Source: Dechloromonas denitrificans
GTDB lineage: Bacteria; Pseudomonadota; Gammaproteobacteria; Burkholderiales; Rhodocyclaceae
DNA length: 64,000 nt
Direction of reading: 5' to 3'
Assembly: GCF_020510685.1 (NCBI RefSeq)
Contig: NZ_CP075185.1
Location: 1,736,001 to 1,800,000 of the forward strand
The notes under the pieces are model-generated. The model worked only from the letters and a program-made list of their open reading frames with translations, searched no databases and was not told the DNA's origin. Below, in pieces: positions 7,872 to 15,245 of this stretch (position 1 is its first letter; each line of letters starts with the position of its first letter). Position numbers and translations under genes: made by a program.

Positions 7872-8546
7872 CTAGTGGTCGACCAGCATGCCGTCGCGCA
7901 TGCCGACGACGCGATGCACCGCCGACGATTCGACGACCAGCGGATCGTGGCTGGTCAGCAGCACGGTTTTGCCGGCGGCCGTGAAGCCTTCGAGGATGGC
8001 CATGAATTCGCGGGAAAGCGTGGTGTCGAGATTGGCCGTCGGCTCGTCGGCGATGATCACTTCCGGATCGTTGATCAGCGCCCGGGCGATCGCCACGCGC
8101 TGCTGTTCGCCGCCGGACAGCCATTCGACCTTGGCATGCAGGCGGTGGCCGAGTTTCAATTGCTCGAACAAGGCGGTGGCGGCAGCGACCAGTTCGGCGC
8201 GCCGGCGGCCGGTCGGAAAGCCGGGCAGGATGACGTTTTCCAGCGCCGACAGGCCCTTGATCAGGTTGAATTGCTGGAAGATGAAACCGAAGCTCCGGCG
8301 CCGGATGTCGGTCAGGAAGCGCTCGGGCAGCCCGGAAATATCCTCGCCCTTGAAACGCACCCGGCCGCTGGTCGGCCGTGCCAGGCAGCCGACCAGCGTC
8401 AGCAGCGTTGTCTTGCCGGAACCGCTGGGGCCGCGAAAGGCGGTCACCTTGCCGGCTTCCACCGTCAGGTCGATGCCGTTGAGGGCCCAGTATTCGTTGG
8501 GCCGGCCCTGGTTGAAGGCCTTCTTGATGTCGGACAGTTCGATCAT
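7872..8546 (-). CDS. ABC transporter ATP-binding protein, LolD/MacB class
   Basis: 224 aa. Walker A is GPSGSGKT (39-46), the Q-loop lies in FIFQQFNLI, the signature is LSGGEQQR (about 142) and Walker B is VIIADEPT. This length and motif set mark the LolD/MacB/FtsE subgroup, whose members couple to FtsX-like permeases and extract lipids or lipoproteins, or drive envelope machinery, rather than importing solutes. Its permease partner is immediately upstream and overlaps by 4 nt (ATGA). The operon context (SCO1, TlpA) suggests envelope metalloprotein maturation. Substrate unknown. Confidence 0.93.
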   Translation of the reverse strand: MIELSDIKKAFNQGRPNEYWALNGIDLTVEAGKVTAFRGPSGSGKTTLLTLVGCLARPTSGRVRFKGEDISGLPERFLTDIRRRSFGFIFQQFNLIKGLSALENVILPGFPTGRRRAELVAAATALFEQLKLGHRLHAKVEWLSGGEQQRVAIARALINDPEVIIADEPTANLDTTLSREFMAILEGFTAAGKTVLLTSHDPLVVESSAVHRVVGMRDGMLVDH

Positions 8547-9676
8547 CGCATCACCGCGTCGGGGTCGGTAATTGCCGCCCGCCAGATCGGCACCAGTACT
8601 GCTGCCGTGTAGGGAAAGACCGTGAAGAAAAACAGCGTGGCGATCTGCAGGCCGTCAACCGCCGGCAGCAGCGTAAAGCGCGGGTAGAGCACCGACCAGC
8701 CCTTGAGCACCGGCTCGAAGATCGGCGCGCCGAAGTGGAAGACATGCACGTAGGCACCGATGAAACCGAGCAGGAAGGCGGTCAGCGAAATGAGCAGGCC
8801 TTCCCACAGCTTCATCCGGATGACGTCGCCGGTCTCCCAGCCGATGGCTTTGAGGATACCGATTTCGCGTTTTTCCTCGGCGGAAAGGCCGGATGCCTTT
8901 TCCCAGGCGAGGATGACGAAAGCCAGGATGGCACCGGACAGTACGGTGAGGACGATGCCTTCGCGCCAGCCGAAAATGCTCTGGTAGGTGCGCAATACCT
9001 CTTCGCGCAAAATCGGCCGTGAATCCGGCAAGGCTTCCGAGAGTTTGCCGGCGATGTTGCGGACTTCCTGCGGATTGGCGACCGACAGCGCGATATCGGT
9101 GTAATGCCCGGCCGGATACTCGAAGAAGGAACGGAAGTCGTTTTCCGACAGCAGGATCAGATCGGCCGACAGCAGTTCGGAGTCGGGTGACAGCACGCTG
9201 GCGACCTCGAAGGCAAACAGCTTGCCCGAGTAGGAACGAAAGGAAATGGTGTTGTGCGCCTCCAGGCCGCGCTCGCGCGCCAGCGCCGCACCGACCATGA
9301 TGTAACCGTCGGCGACTTCGGCGGCGGGGCGGGCCATGAAGGTGTAGTTGGCCTTGAGTACCGGGTCGTAGTAATAACCCCAGAGCCGCCCCTCCTTCTT
9401 CTGGACGCCCCGGATGCGGCCGATCTTGTCCAGATAGCCGGGCGGAATCAGGTCATGCCGGCCGGCCACCATGCGTTGCACGATGACTTCCGGCGAGCCG
9501 GCCAGCACAAAAGCCGCCTCGGTGCGCAGCGCGTTGGTGAACAGCGCCAGCGAAGCCAGCACGAAAACCAGCAGCGTGTAGGCGAGCAGCAGGCCGATAT
9601 TCTTGGTTTTGCGGCGGGCCAGCGAAGCCAGCGTGAAATCAATCAGGTGTCTTTGTTTTTCCAGCCAGAGTCGCAT
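8543..9676 (-). CDS. ABC transporter permease, FtsX/MacB-like
   Basis: 377 aa. There is one membrane helix near residues 28-48 and a large periplasmic core (about 50-240). Three C-terminal helices follow (about 243-268, 290-315, 345-367), the standard FtsX/MacB/LolC layout. The cytoplasmic coupling segment SAEEKREIGILKAIGWETGD between helices two and three is typical. Its ATPase overlaps its stop codon. Its start lies 38 nt inside the preceding small gene. No periplasmic adaptor of the MacA type is present in the operon, so the pair may act alone or with the small exported protein. Confidence 0.9.
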   Translation of the reverse strand: MRLWLEKQRHLIDFTLASLARRKTKNIGLLLAYTLLVFVLASLALFTNALRTEAAFVLAGSPEVIVQRMVAGRHDLIPPGYLDKIGRIRGVQKKEGRLWGYYYDPVLKANYTFMARPAAEVADGYIMVGAALARERGLEAHNTISFRSYSGKLFAFEVASVLSPDSELLSADLILLSENDFRSFFEYPAGHYTDIALSVANPQEVRNIAGKLSEALPDSRPILREEVLRTYQSIFGWREGIVLTVLSGAILAFVILAWEKASGLSAEEKREIGILKAIGWETGDVIRMKLWEGLLISLTAFLLGFIGAYVHVFHFGAPIFEPVLKGWSVLYPRFTLLPAVDGLQIATLFFFTVFPYTAAVLVPIWRAAITDPDAVMR

Positions 9677-9971
9677 GGGATTCAGTCAGGTGAGCGGGGG
9701 GCGGCAGCAGCGAGCCGGTCGGAAAATGCTCGAAAGCGCCCGGATGGTCCTGCAGGGCGGAGTGCAGATCGGCCTGCGAGGGGTGGCGAGTGTAGCGGGC
9801 CTCGGTGAACAGCGCGAGATCGGTCAGGCCAAGGCGGGCGACCAGATCCCGGGTCGCTTGCAGGCGTGGCTTGTGGCTTGTGGCGGCTTGCCCGGAGTGG
9901 ACGAAAATCCCGCCGGCGGCCGCGCCGAGAATTGCCAGTAACAGAAAAGCCAGATTCGATGGGCGTCCCAT
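9639..9971 (-). CDS. small exported or anchored protein of unknown function
   Basis: 110 aa starting at the ATG that overlaps the SCO1 stop (TGATG); a TTG one codon earlier is also possible. A hydrophobic N-terminal segment (LAFLLLAILGAAAGGIFVHS) suggests a signal or anchor. The rest is polar (RDLVARLGLTDLALFTEARYTRHPS) and ends in a proline/threonine-rich tail. No family is recognised. The 3' end overlaps the permease gene by 38 nt in another frame, so the last 12 or so residues are encoded twice. The unbroken frame, signal-like start and coupling on both sides support it as real. It may be a periplasmic partner of the ABC transporter. Confidence 0.65.
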   Translation of the reverse strand: MGRPSNLAFLLLAILGAAAGGIFVHSGQAATSHKPRLQATRDLVARLGLTDLALFTEARYTRHPSQADLHSALQDHPGAFEHFPTGSLLPPPAHLTESHATLAGKTKTPD

Positions 9972-10549
9972 CAAAGCAGCTTTTTAACCGTTGCGATGAC
10001 CTTGTCGGTTGGCGTGCCGAGATCGAGTACGGCGGCCAGGTGGCCGGCCGGATCGACGACATAGGTCGCTACCGTATGATCGACCGCGTAGCTGCCGTCG
10101 GCCTTGGCCGGCTGTTTGCCGTAGCCGGCCCCGAAAGCCTTGGCGACTGTCGCGATCTCGGCCGGCGAGCCGGTGATGCCGGTCATCGCGGGGTGGAAGA
10201 AGGCGGTGTATTCCTTCAGGTGCTGCAAGGTGTCGCGCTCCGGGTCGACCGAAATCATCAGCATCTTGACGCGGCTGCGTTCTTCCGGCGCCAGCGCCTT
10301 CAGTACCTGACCACCGGCGGCCAGCGAGGCCGGGCAGACGTCGGGGCAATTGGTGTACCCGAAATAAACCAACAGAACCTTGCCGCGCAAGGCTTTCGAG
10401 TCGACCGGGCCGTCCGCCGACTGCAAAACGAAATCGGTGCCGGCCGGCAACTTTTTGTCCGATGCGTTCGCTTCGCTACGGAGCAACCACGCCGCGCCGA
10501 GCAGCAGCGCCAGGCCAACGGCAATCCCGATCAGGGCGTATTTTTTCAT
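9971..10549 (-). CDS. SCO1/SenC/PrrC copper chaperone
   Basis: 192 aa. One N-terminal membrane anchor (residues 4-23) precedes a thioredoxin-like SCO domain. The copper ligands are visible: Cys68 and Cys72 in CPDVCP, and His158 in AVDHTVATYVVDP. SCO proteins pass Cu to the CuA site of cytochrome oxidase and, in some denitrifiers, to N2O reductase. This is the first gene of a six-gene operon that also holds an ABC exporter pair and a TlpA-like thiol protein. About 200 bp of non-coding DNA with hairpins lies upstream. Confidence 0.93.
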   Translation of the reverse strand: MKKYALIGIAVGLALLLGAAWLLRSEANASDKKLPAGTDFVLQSADGPVDSKALRGKVLLVYFGYTNCPDVCPASLAAGGQVLKALAPEERSRVKMLMISVDPERDTLQHLKEYTAFFHPAMTGITGSPAEIATVAKAFGAGYGKQPAKADGSYAVDHTVATYVVDPAGHLAAVLDLGTPTDKVIATVKKLL

Positions 10550-10566
10550 ATGCTGACAGATGCTGA

Positions 10567-10591
10567 AAAGGCAGACTCGAAGTCTGCCTTT
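10567..10591 (-). terminator. hairpin, probable terminator of the 10.7-16.5 kb operon
   Basis: Arms AAAGGCAGACT (10567-10577) and AGTCTGCCTTT (10581-10591) pair perfectly over 11 bp around a CGA loop. On the minus strand the stem is followed by a short T tract. It sits between the end of the degenerate hydrolase gene and the SCO1 gene, about 20 bp before the SCO1 start codon, so it could equally act in the SCO1 leader. Confidence 0.5.
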
Positions 10592-10688
10592 GGAATGAGT
10601 GGTGCCCAGGTCAAAAACGGTTGGCTGCCCCCATCAGCGCACCGCGCAGCGCGATGGTCAGGCTGGAGCGGCCATGCTAACCAGTTCG

Positions 10689-10731
10689 GCGACTGGCGGG
10701 TATGCGGCAAATTGCCGCAGACCGCAGTCGC
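10689..10731. repeat. nested inverted repeat in the SCO1 upstream region
   Basis: The outer arms GCGACTGGCGG and CCGCAGTCGC pair with one bulge. They enclose a perfect inner repeat, TGCGGCAA-A-TTGCCGCA (10703-10719). The element could be an operator for the SCO1 operon, a structured leader or a second terminator-like structure. No known RNA family is recognised. Confidence 0.4.
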
Positions 10732-10747
10732 CGGGTCGCATGGCTTA

Positions 10748-12007
10748 TCACGGCTTGCGCAGGGCCAAGCCCGAGGTCCCTATGGTTTTCCAGAACTGGT
10801 CGAGGGTTGCCAGCAGTGCCGGGGAAGTGACAGCCGGGTAGCTGGCGTAGAGGGCGACGACCAGGCGGCGGTCGAAGTCGATGTACAGGCTGTTGCCGTG
10901 CGGGCCGATCAGGGCGGCCCGGTTGCTGTCGCCGCCGAGGTGCACGAAGCCATAGCGCGCCTCGCTGCCTTTCGTCAGGCCGCGGATTTCCGGGGTGCGC
11001 AGGCCGGCCGAGGCGGTCAGGGTTTCGATGAACCAGCTCGGGATGCGGCTGCGATTGCGGTTGCTGCGGGTTTCGAGCAGCAGGTTGCCGAGCCGGGCGA
11101 AATCGCGCAGCGACAGGGCCAGCCCGTCGGCCAGTTCGGTACCCTGGCTGTCGGTCAGCCAGAGCACCGGATGTTCCGGGCGCAGGCGAGTCTGCAGTTG
11201 TTCGCAGAACAGGCGGGAGAGCGGCATGGCGTTGCTCTCGGCGAGCAGCCAGGCGAGCAGGTCGTCATCCGGATTGCCGGCGACGGCCGGGGCGCTTAGC
11301 TCGGTCGGCGGCTTTTCCCAGCGTCCCGCCAGGCTGAGCCAGGGGCGCATGCCTTGGCCGGTTTCTTCGGCCGTCCAGCCGCCGGCCTGTCGCCAGCCGG
11401 CAAGATCCTGGTCGTTCCAACTGCGACTTTCCTCGTTCTCGAGCAGGCGTTGCACCGATAGTTTGCGGATGCCGGGCTGTTTGCCCAGGGTCGGAAGATA
11501 ACGATTGACCGGGCGGTCGGCGGCCAGCTTGCCCGCCCCGATGCTGATCGCCCCGAGCAGGTTGAGCAACGGGCGGGTGGCCTGGAGCAGCAGGCGAGGA
11601 TCTTCGGGGCGCAGGCCGTGGCGATAGCTTTCGGCCAGAATGCGTCCGTTTTGCAGGATCAGGATGCCGTCGGCGGCCAGGCGGCTGTCGAGCAGGAACT
11701 CGAGGTCGCGTTCGCGCCCGTCGATCGGGTCGGTCGCCTTGGCAGCCGCGAGATCGAGCTGGCGCGAGGCCGGACGCAGCACTTCGCCGGCTTGGTCGGG
11801 CTCGAGGCGCAGGGCCGGCATGAAGATGTTGGCAGCCGGCAGCGTACGGCGCAGGTTTTCGGTGGTCAGCCAGTTGTTCTTGTCGATCCAGCGGCCGATT
11901 TTCTGCGGCCCGCTCGCCACGCTTTCGAACTGGCAAGCCGGGGGCGCGGCAATCGTCGGCGTGCTGGCCGCAATGAGGAGCGAAAAGATCGACAGCCGGC
12001 GCTTCAT
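10748..12007 (-). CDS. class-C beta-lactamase-fold protein lacking the catalytic Ser-x-x-Lys
   Basis: 419 aa with a signal peptide (LSIFSLLIAASTPTIAAPPA). The layout follows the NylB/class-C beta-lactamase group: DGILILQNGRILAESY, then LGAISIGAGKLAADRPVNRY, and near the end SLYIDFDRRLVVALYASYPA. At the position of the nucleophile motif Ser-x-x-Lys, however, the sequence is Gln142-Ala-Thr-Arg145, so both catalytic residues are absent. It is probably a non-catalytic, exported fold member (binding or sensing) or an enzyme in decay; the intact frame argues for function. It is the last gene of a five-gene operon, overlapping the YbdK stop by one base (TGATG). Confidence 0.75.
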   Translation of the reverse strand: MKRRLSIFSLLIAASTPTIAAPPACQFESVASGPQKIGRWIDKNNWLTTENLRRTLPAANIFMPALRLEPDQAGEVLRPASRQLDLAAAKATDPIDGRERDLEFLLDSRLAADGILILQNGRILAESYRHGLRPEDPRLLLQATRPLLNLLGAISIGAGKLAADRPVNRYLPTLGKQPGIRKLSVQRLLENEESRSWNDQDLAGWRQAGGWTAEETGQGMRPWLSLAGRWEKPPTELSAPAVAGNPDDDLLAWLLAESNAMPLSRLFCEQLQTRLRPEHPVLWLTDSQGTELADGLALSLRDFARLGNLLLETRSNRNRSRIPSWFIETLTASAGLRTPEIRGLTKGSEARYGFVHLGGDSNRAALIGPHGNSLYIDFDRRLVVALYASYPAVTSPALLATLDQFWKTIGTSGLALRKP

Positions 12008-13161
12008 CAGGAATTCTCCGCGGAGGGTTTGCTGGGGGGCGGCATCAGGCGCTCGGTGGCCTCGCGCACGACATCGTTCAGGTTGCCATGCTCTTGCTGT
12101 TTTGCGCGCAGCCAGGCGGCATCGCCGGCCTCGTCGGCGATGCCGTGGCGGAGGGCCTTGAGCCAGTGTTCGCAGCCGAGTTCCCGGGCATCATCGGCCA
12201 GGGTTTCGAACAAGGCTTTGAGAATTTCCTGCATCGGTTGCTGAGCGAGCGCGATCGGGTCGGAAATCATCGCCGCCATGCCATAGCGGCAGGCCTGGAA
12301 CTTGTTGTAGCGGGCAACATGAAGTTGTTTGGCGGTCTGCAGTTCGGGGCGGGTGCGGAGCAGCCAGCGGGCCAGCGATTGGGCCAGGGCGGCCAGGGCG
12401 ACGGCCTGTTCGATGGTCAGCGGGGTGTCGCAGACGCGGATCTCGACGGTGCCGAATTCCGGTTTTGGCCGGACATCCCAATACAGATCCTTGATGCTCT
12501 GGGCAATGCCACAGGCCTGCAGGAAACTGAAGTGCTCGACGAAGTCGGCCCAGCCGGCCAGGGGCGGGCACTGGCCGCTCAGCGGAAAGGCCGAAACGGC
12601 ATTGAGCCGCGCCGACTGGAAGAAACTGTCGACGCCATCGACGAAGGGCGACGAGGCGGACAGCGCGATGAAGGCCGGCACGTAAACACCGAGCGCCTGG
12701 GTCAGCCAGATGGCGTCATCGGCCGAGGTGCAGCCGACGTGGATGTGCTGGCCGAATACCGTGAATTGCTTGGCCAGGTAACCGTAGCGCTGGTAAAGGT
12801 CGTCGAAGCGCTCGCCCGGGCAGATGCGGCGCTCCGGCCAGCGGTGGAAGGGATGGGTGCCGCCGCCGCAGATGCCGATATTGTTGCGTTGGCTGTGATG
12901 GCGCAGCGTCTCGCGCAGGCCGCCGAGGTCGGCGGCGATGCCGTCGACGGTGGCCTGCGGCTGGGTGCTGATCTCGATCATGCTCTCGGTTATTTCCAGC
13001 TTGATCTCGCCGTAGCGGCCGTCGTAGTCGAGGCTGCCGATCAGGTCGGTGGCGCCGCGCGTCAGGTCGAAATCGCGCCGCGATACCAACTGCAGTTCAA
13101 GCTCGACCCCGAGGGTCAAGGCGGCGCTGTCGGTGAATTCGCCGAGTGGCGTGCTGCTCAT
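12007..13161 (-). CDS. ybdK: YbdK-type carboxylate-amine ligase (GCS2 family)
   Basis: 384 aa, full length for the family. Typical motifs are LGVELELQLV near the N-terminus, IGICGGGTHPFHRW (about 95-108), FTVFGQHIHVGC (about 134-145) and EFGTVEIRVCDTPLT (about 235-250). YbdK proteins have weak gamma-glutamylcysteine ligase activity, and their true substrates are mostly unknown. Here it lies in one operon with a glutamine amidotransferase/gamma-glutamyl hydrolase and two KefB-like antiporters, with 1-4 nt overlaps on both sides. That suggests a gamma-glutamyl compound that is made and hydrolysed to control ion exchange. Confidence 0.9.
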   Translation of the reverse strand: MSSTPLGEFTDSAALTLGVELELQLVSRRDFDLTRGATDLIGSLDYDGRYGEIKLEITESMIEISTQPQATVDGIAADLGGLRETLRHHSQRNNIGICGGGTHPFHRWPERRICPGERFDDLYQRYGYLAKQFTVFGQHIHVGCTSADDAIWLTQALGVYVPAFIALSASSPFVDGVDSFFQSARLNAVSAFPLSGQCPPLAGWADFVEHFSFLQACGIAQSIKDLYWDVRPKPEFGTVEIRVCDTPLTIEQAVALAALAQSLARWLLRTRPELQTAKQLHVARYNKFQACRYGMAAMISDPIALAQQPMQEILKALFETLADDARELGCEHWLKALRHGIADEAGDAAWLRAKQQEHGNLNDVVREATERLMPPPSKPSAENS

Positions 13162-14432
13162 GCGATACCTCCCGTCTCAGGCGTCCCGCTTTCGCATTCG
13201 CCCGATTTCTTCAAGGCCTGGCGGCACAGGGCAGGGCCGGCCAGTTCCATGATGGCGGCGGCGAACAGCGGCAAGGCCAGGGTCGAGCTGCCGATTTCCG
13301 GGTAAAGGCTGGCAATCTCGTAAGCCATGAAGACGGCGGTGGCCGACAGTGGCTGAATGCCCATGCCGACCAGCAAACGCTTGGGCATCGGCAGGCTGCC
13401 GCCGGCCAGCGCGAGGGCGGCCGTTTTGGCGATGGCGCGGACGGCGAGCAGGCCGAGCGCCTGAAGACCGGTCAGCCAGGTGAAGTTCTGCCAGGGCAGG
13501 GAGGCACCGACCACCACGAAGAGGACGATGGCGAGCAGCCAGTGGCCCTCCGGCAACTGCGTGTAGCGCAGCGTTTGCTGCGGGTCGTGGGTGGCCAGTA
13601 GCACGCCCATCAGGAACAGCGTGAGGAAGACCGGTACCGCCAGCATCCGGCCGATGCCGACGGCGAGCAGGGCGCAGGCGATCAGCACAAAAACCTGGGC
13701 GAGCGACCGTTTGGGGAGCAGTCGGGCGATGGCCAGGGCCATTCGGCTGGTCAGGCCGGCAATCAGCAGGGCTCCCGCCGCCACCCAGAGCGGATGGGCT
13801 AGCGCGTTCAGCCAGCCCTCGTTTTGTTCGGCATGCACGATGCCGAGGACAATGGCGAAAGCGACGAAGGAGGCGGCCGAACTGATCGCCGTATGCAGGA
13901 TTACGCGTTCGGTGACCTGGCCCTGGGCCTTGTATTCGTCGATGGTGAGCAGTACGACCGCCGGCGCCGAGGCCATGGTGACCGCCGCGGTGGCGGCTGC
14001 CCAGGCGGGCGTCAGGCCGACCACCCAGAGAGCGAAGAGGAAGATCAGGGCGAACGACAGAACGATGTCGCCCAGCGTACTGCGCAACAGTTCGGGGTTG
14101 CGGCCAAGCCAGGAAATATCCAGCCGGCGGCCGACCTCCATCATCAGCAGGCCGAGGGCTGCATCGGCAATCGGCCGCGCCTGGGCCAGTGCCTCGATGC
14201 TGATCCAGCCGAGCAGCGAGGGGCCGAAAACGGTTCCGGCCAGTACGTAGCCGATGACTTTCGGCCAGCCGACCCGGGCGTGCAGCCATTCGCCGATCAG
14301 CAGTCCGATGACCAGCAGCAGGCTGAACAGGGCCAGCGAATCGATGCTTTCCGGAAACGGCGGCAGGAAGAACAGCCGTTCGAGCAGGCTTTCCCAAAGC
14401 GAACGCGGCAGCGCGAGGAGGCTATCGAGCAT
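13158..14432 (-). CDS. CPA2-family cation:proton antiporter (KefB/RosB-like), copy 1
   Basis: 424 aa with about 12 membrane segments. Typical family elements are FSLLLVIGLLIGEWLHARVG, GYVLAGTVFGPSLLG, DAALGLLMMEVGRRLD and TMASAPAVVLLTIDE. There is no C-terminal TrkA-N domain, so this is the membrane part only, unlike full KefB/KefC. The 4-nt overlap with ybdK (ATGA) indicates coupled translation. It shares the operon with a second antiporter of the same superfamily. Likely transport is K+ or Na+ against H+, perhaps gated by a small gamma-glutamyl ligand made by the neighbours (inference). Confidence 0.88.
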   Translation of the reverse strand: MLDSLLALPRSLWESLLERLFFLPPFPESIDSLALFSLLLVIGLLIGEWLHARVGWPKVIGYVLAGTVFGPSLLGWISIEALAQARPIADAALGLLMMEVGRRLDISWLGRNPELLRSTLGDIVLSFALIFLFALWVVGLTPAWAAATAAVTMASAPAVVLLTIDEYKAQGQVTERVILHTAISSAASFVAFAIVLGIVHAEQNEGWLNALAHPLWVAAGALLIAGLTSRMALAIARLLPKRSLAQVFVLIACALLAVGIGRMLAVPVFLTLFLMGVLLATHDPQQTLRYTQLPEGHWLLAIVLFVVVGASLPWQNFTWLTGLQALGLLAVRAIAKTAALALAGGSLPMPKRLLVGMGIQPLSATAVFMAYEIASLYPEIGSSTLALPLFAAAIMELAGPALCRQALKKSGECESGTPETGGIA

Positions 14433-14462
14433 GCGGTGTCCGATCGTCGGTGCCGGGCGAGA

Positions 14463-15245
14463 TCACCAGCGTCGGCCGCGCGCGGCGTTCAGGAAGCCGT
14501 CGAGAATCGGGGTGCAATCGAGCAGCTGCGGGCTACCCGGCGGGTGAAACTCCGGATGCCATTGCAGACCGAGGACGTAGGGCCGGCCTTCCAGTCTGAC
14601 CGCCTCGATCAGGCCGTCGCCGACGCTTCGCGCCTCGACGTGCAGGCCCTTGCCGAGGCTCTTGATCGCCTGGTGGTGGATGGATACCACGGCGCCGTGG
14701 GTGGTCTCGGGGTAGAGCTTGCTCAGGCTGGAGTCGGCATCCCATTCGATTTCGTGGGCATGTTTGTCGTAGTCGTCGTGCAGGTGGATGGCCGGCTTGT
14801 CGTATTGCGTGGCGATGTCCTGGTACAGCGTGCCGCCGAGCGCCACGTTGATCAGCTGGGCGCCCCGGCAGATGCCGAGCACCGGCTTGCCGGCCTCCAT
14901 GAACTCGTGCAGCAGCTCCATTTCATAGGCGTCGCGCAGGCGGTCGCCGGCCCACTCGGGCTGTTGCGGTTCCTCGCCATAGCTTTGCGGACAGATGTCG
15001 GCGCCGCCCTGCAGGACCAGGCCATCGAGATATTGCGGGTAGTCGGAAAGCCGGATGCTGCGCCGATGGACGATAGCGTCGCCGCTTACCGAGGGGATCA
15101 TGAAGACCATCACCTCGCGCGACATGACCCAATGGGCCACCGATTGTTCGAGATACTGCAGCGACTTCGACTGCAGCCCGCTGGCCCCGGGCAGGGGATG
15201 GTAAATCCGGGCGGAAAGGCCGATGCGTAAGGGACGTCTGCTCAT
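14463..15245 (-). CDS. class-I glutamine amidotransferase, gamma-glutamyl-GABA hydrolase (PuuD) family
   Basis: 260 aa starting at the ATG that overlaps the upstream antiporter stop (ATGA); the frame is open further upstream but that part is antiporter coding sequence. The peptidase C26 triad is present: Cys126 in LGICRGAQLINV, His230 and Glu232 in LGLQWHPEF. GLVLQGGADICPQSYGEE and HEIEWDADSSL match the PuuD/YvdE type. Relatives hydrolyse gamma-glutamyl bonds or act as amidotransferases. Sitting between two antiporters and upstream of a carboxylate-amine ligase, it may degrade the product that YbdK makes. The specific substrate cannot be read from sequence. Confidence 0.88.
   Translation of the reverse strand: MSRRPLRIGLSARIYHPLPGASGLQSKSLQYLEQSVAHWVMSREVMVFMIPSVSGDAIVHRRSIRLSDYPQYLDGLVLQGGADICPQSYGEEPQQPEWAGDRLRDAYEMELLHEFMEAGKPVLGICRGAQLINVALGGTLYQDIATQYDKPAIHLHDDYDKHAHEIEWDADSSLSKLYPETTHGAVVSIHHQAIKSLGKGLHVEARSVGDGLIEAVRLEGRPYVLGLQWHPEFHPPGSPQLLDCTPILDGFLNAARGRRW

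Noticed and set aside
9866..11299. Long plus-strand open frame across sco1 and the hydrolase gene
   Set aside because: Antisense shadow of two well-supported genes; low-complexity Arg/Gly/Gln content.
12088..13305. Plus-strand open frame opposite ybdK
   Set aside because: Antisense shadow with no domain; ybdK is unambiguous.
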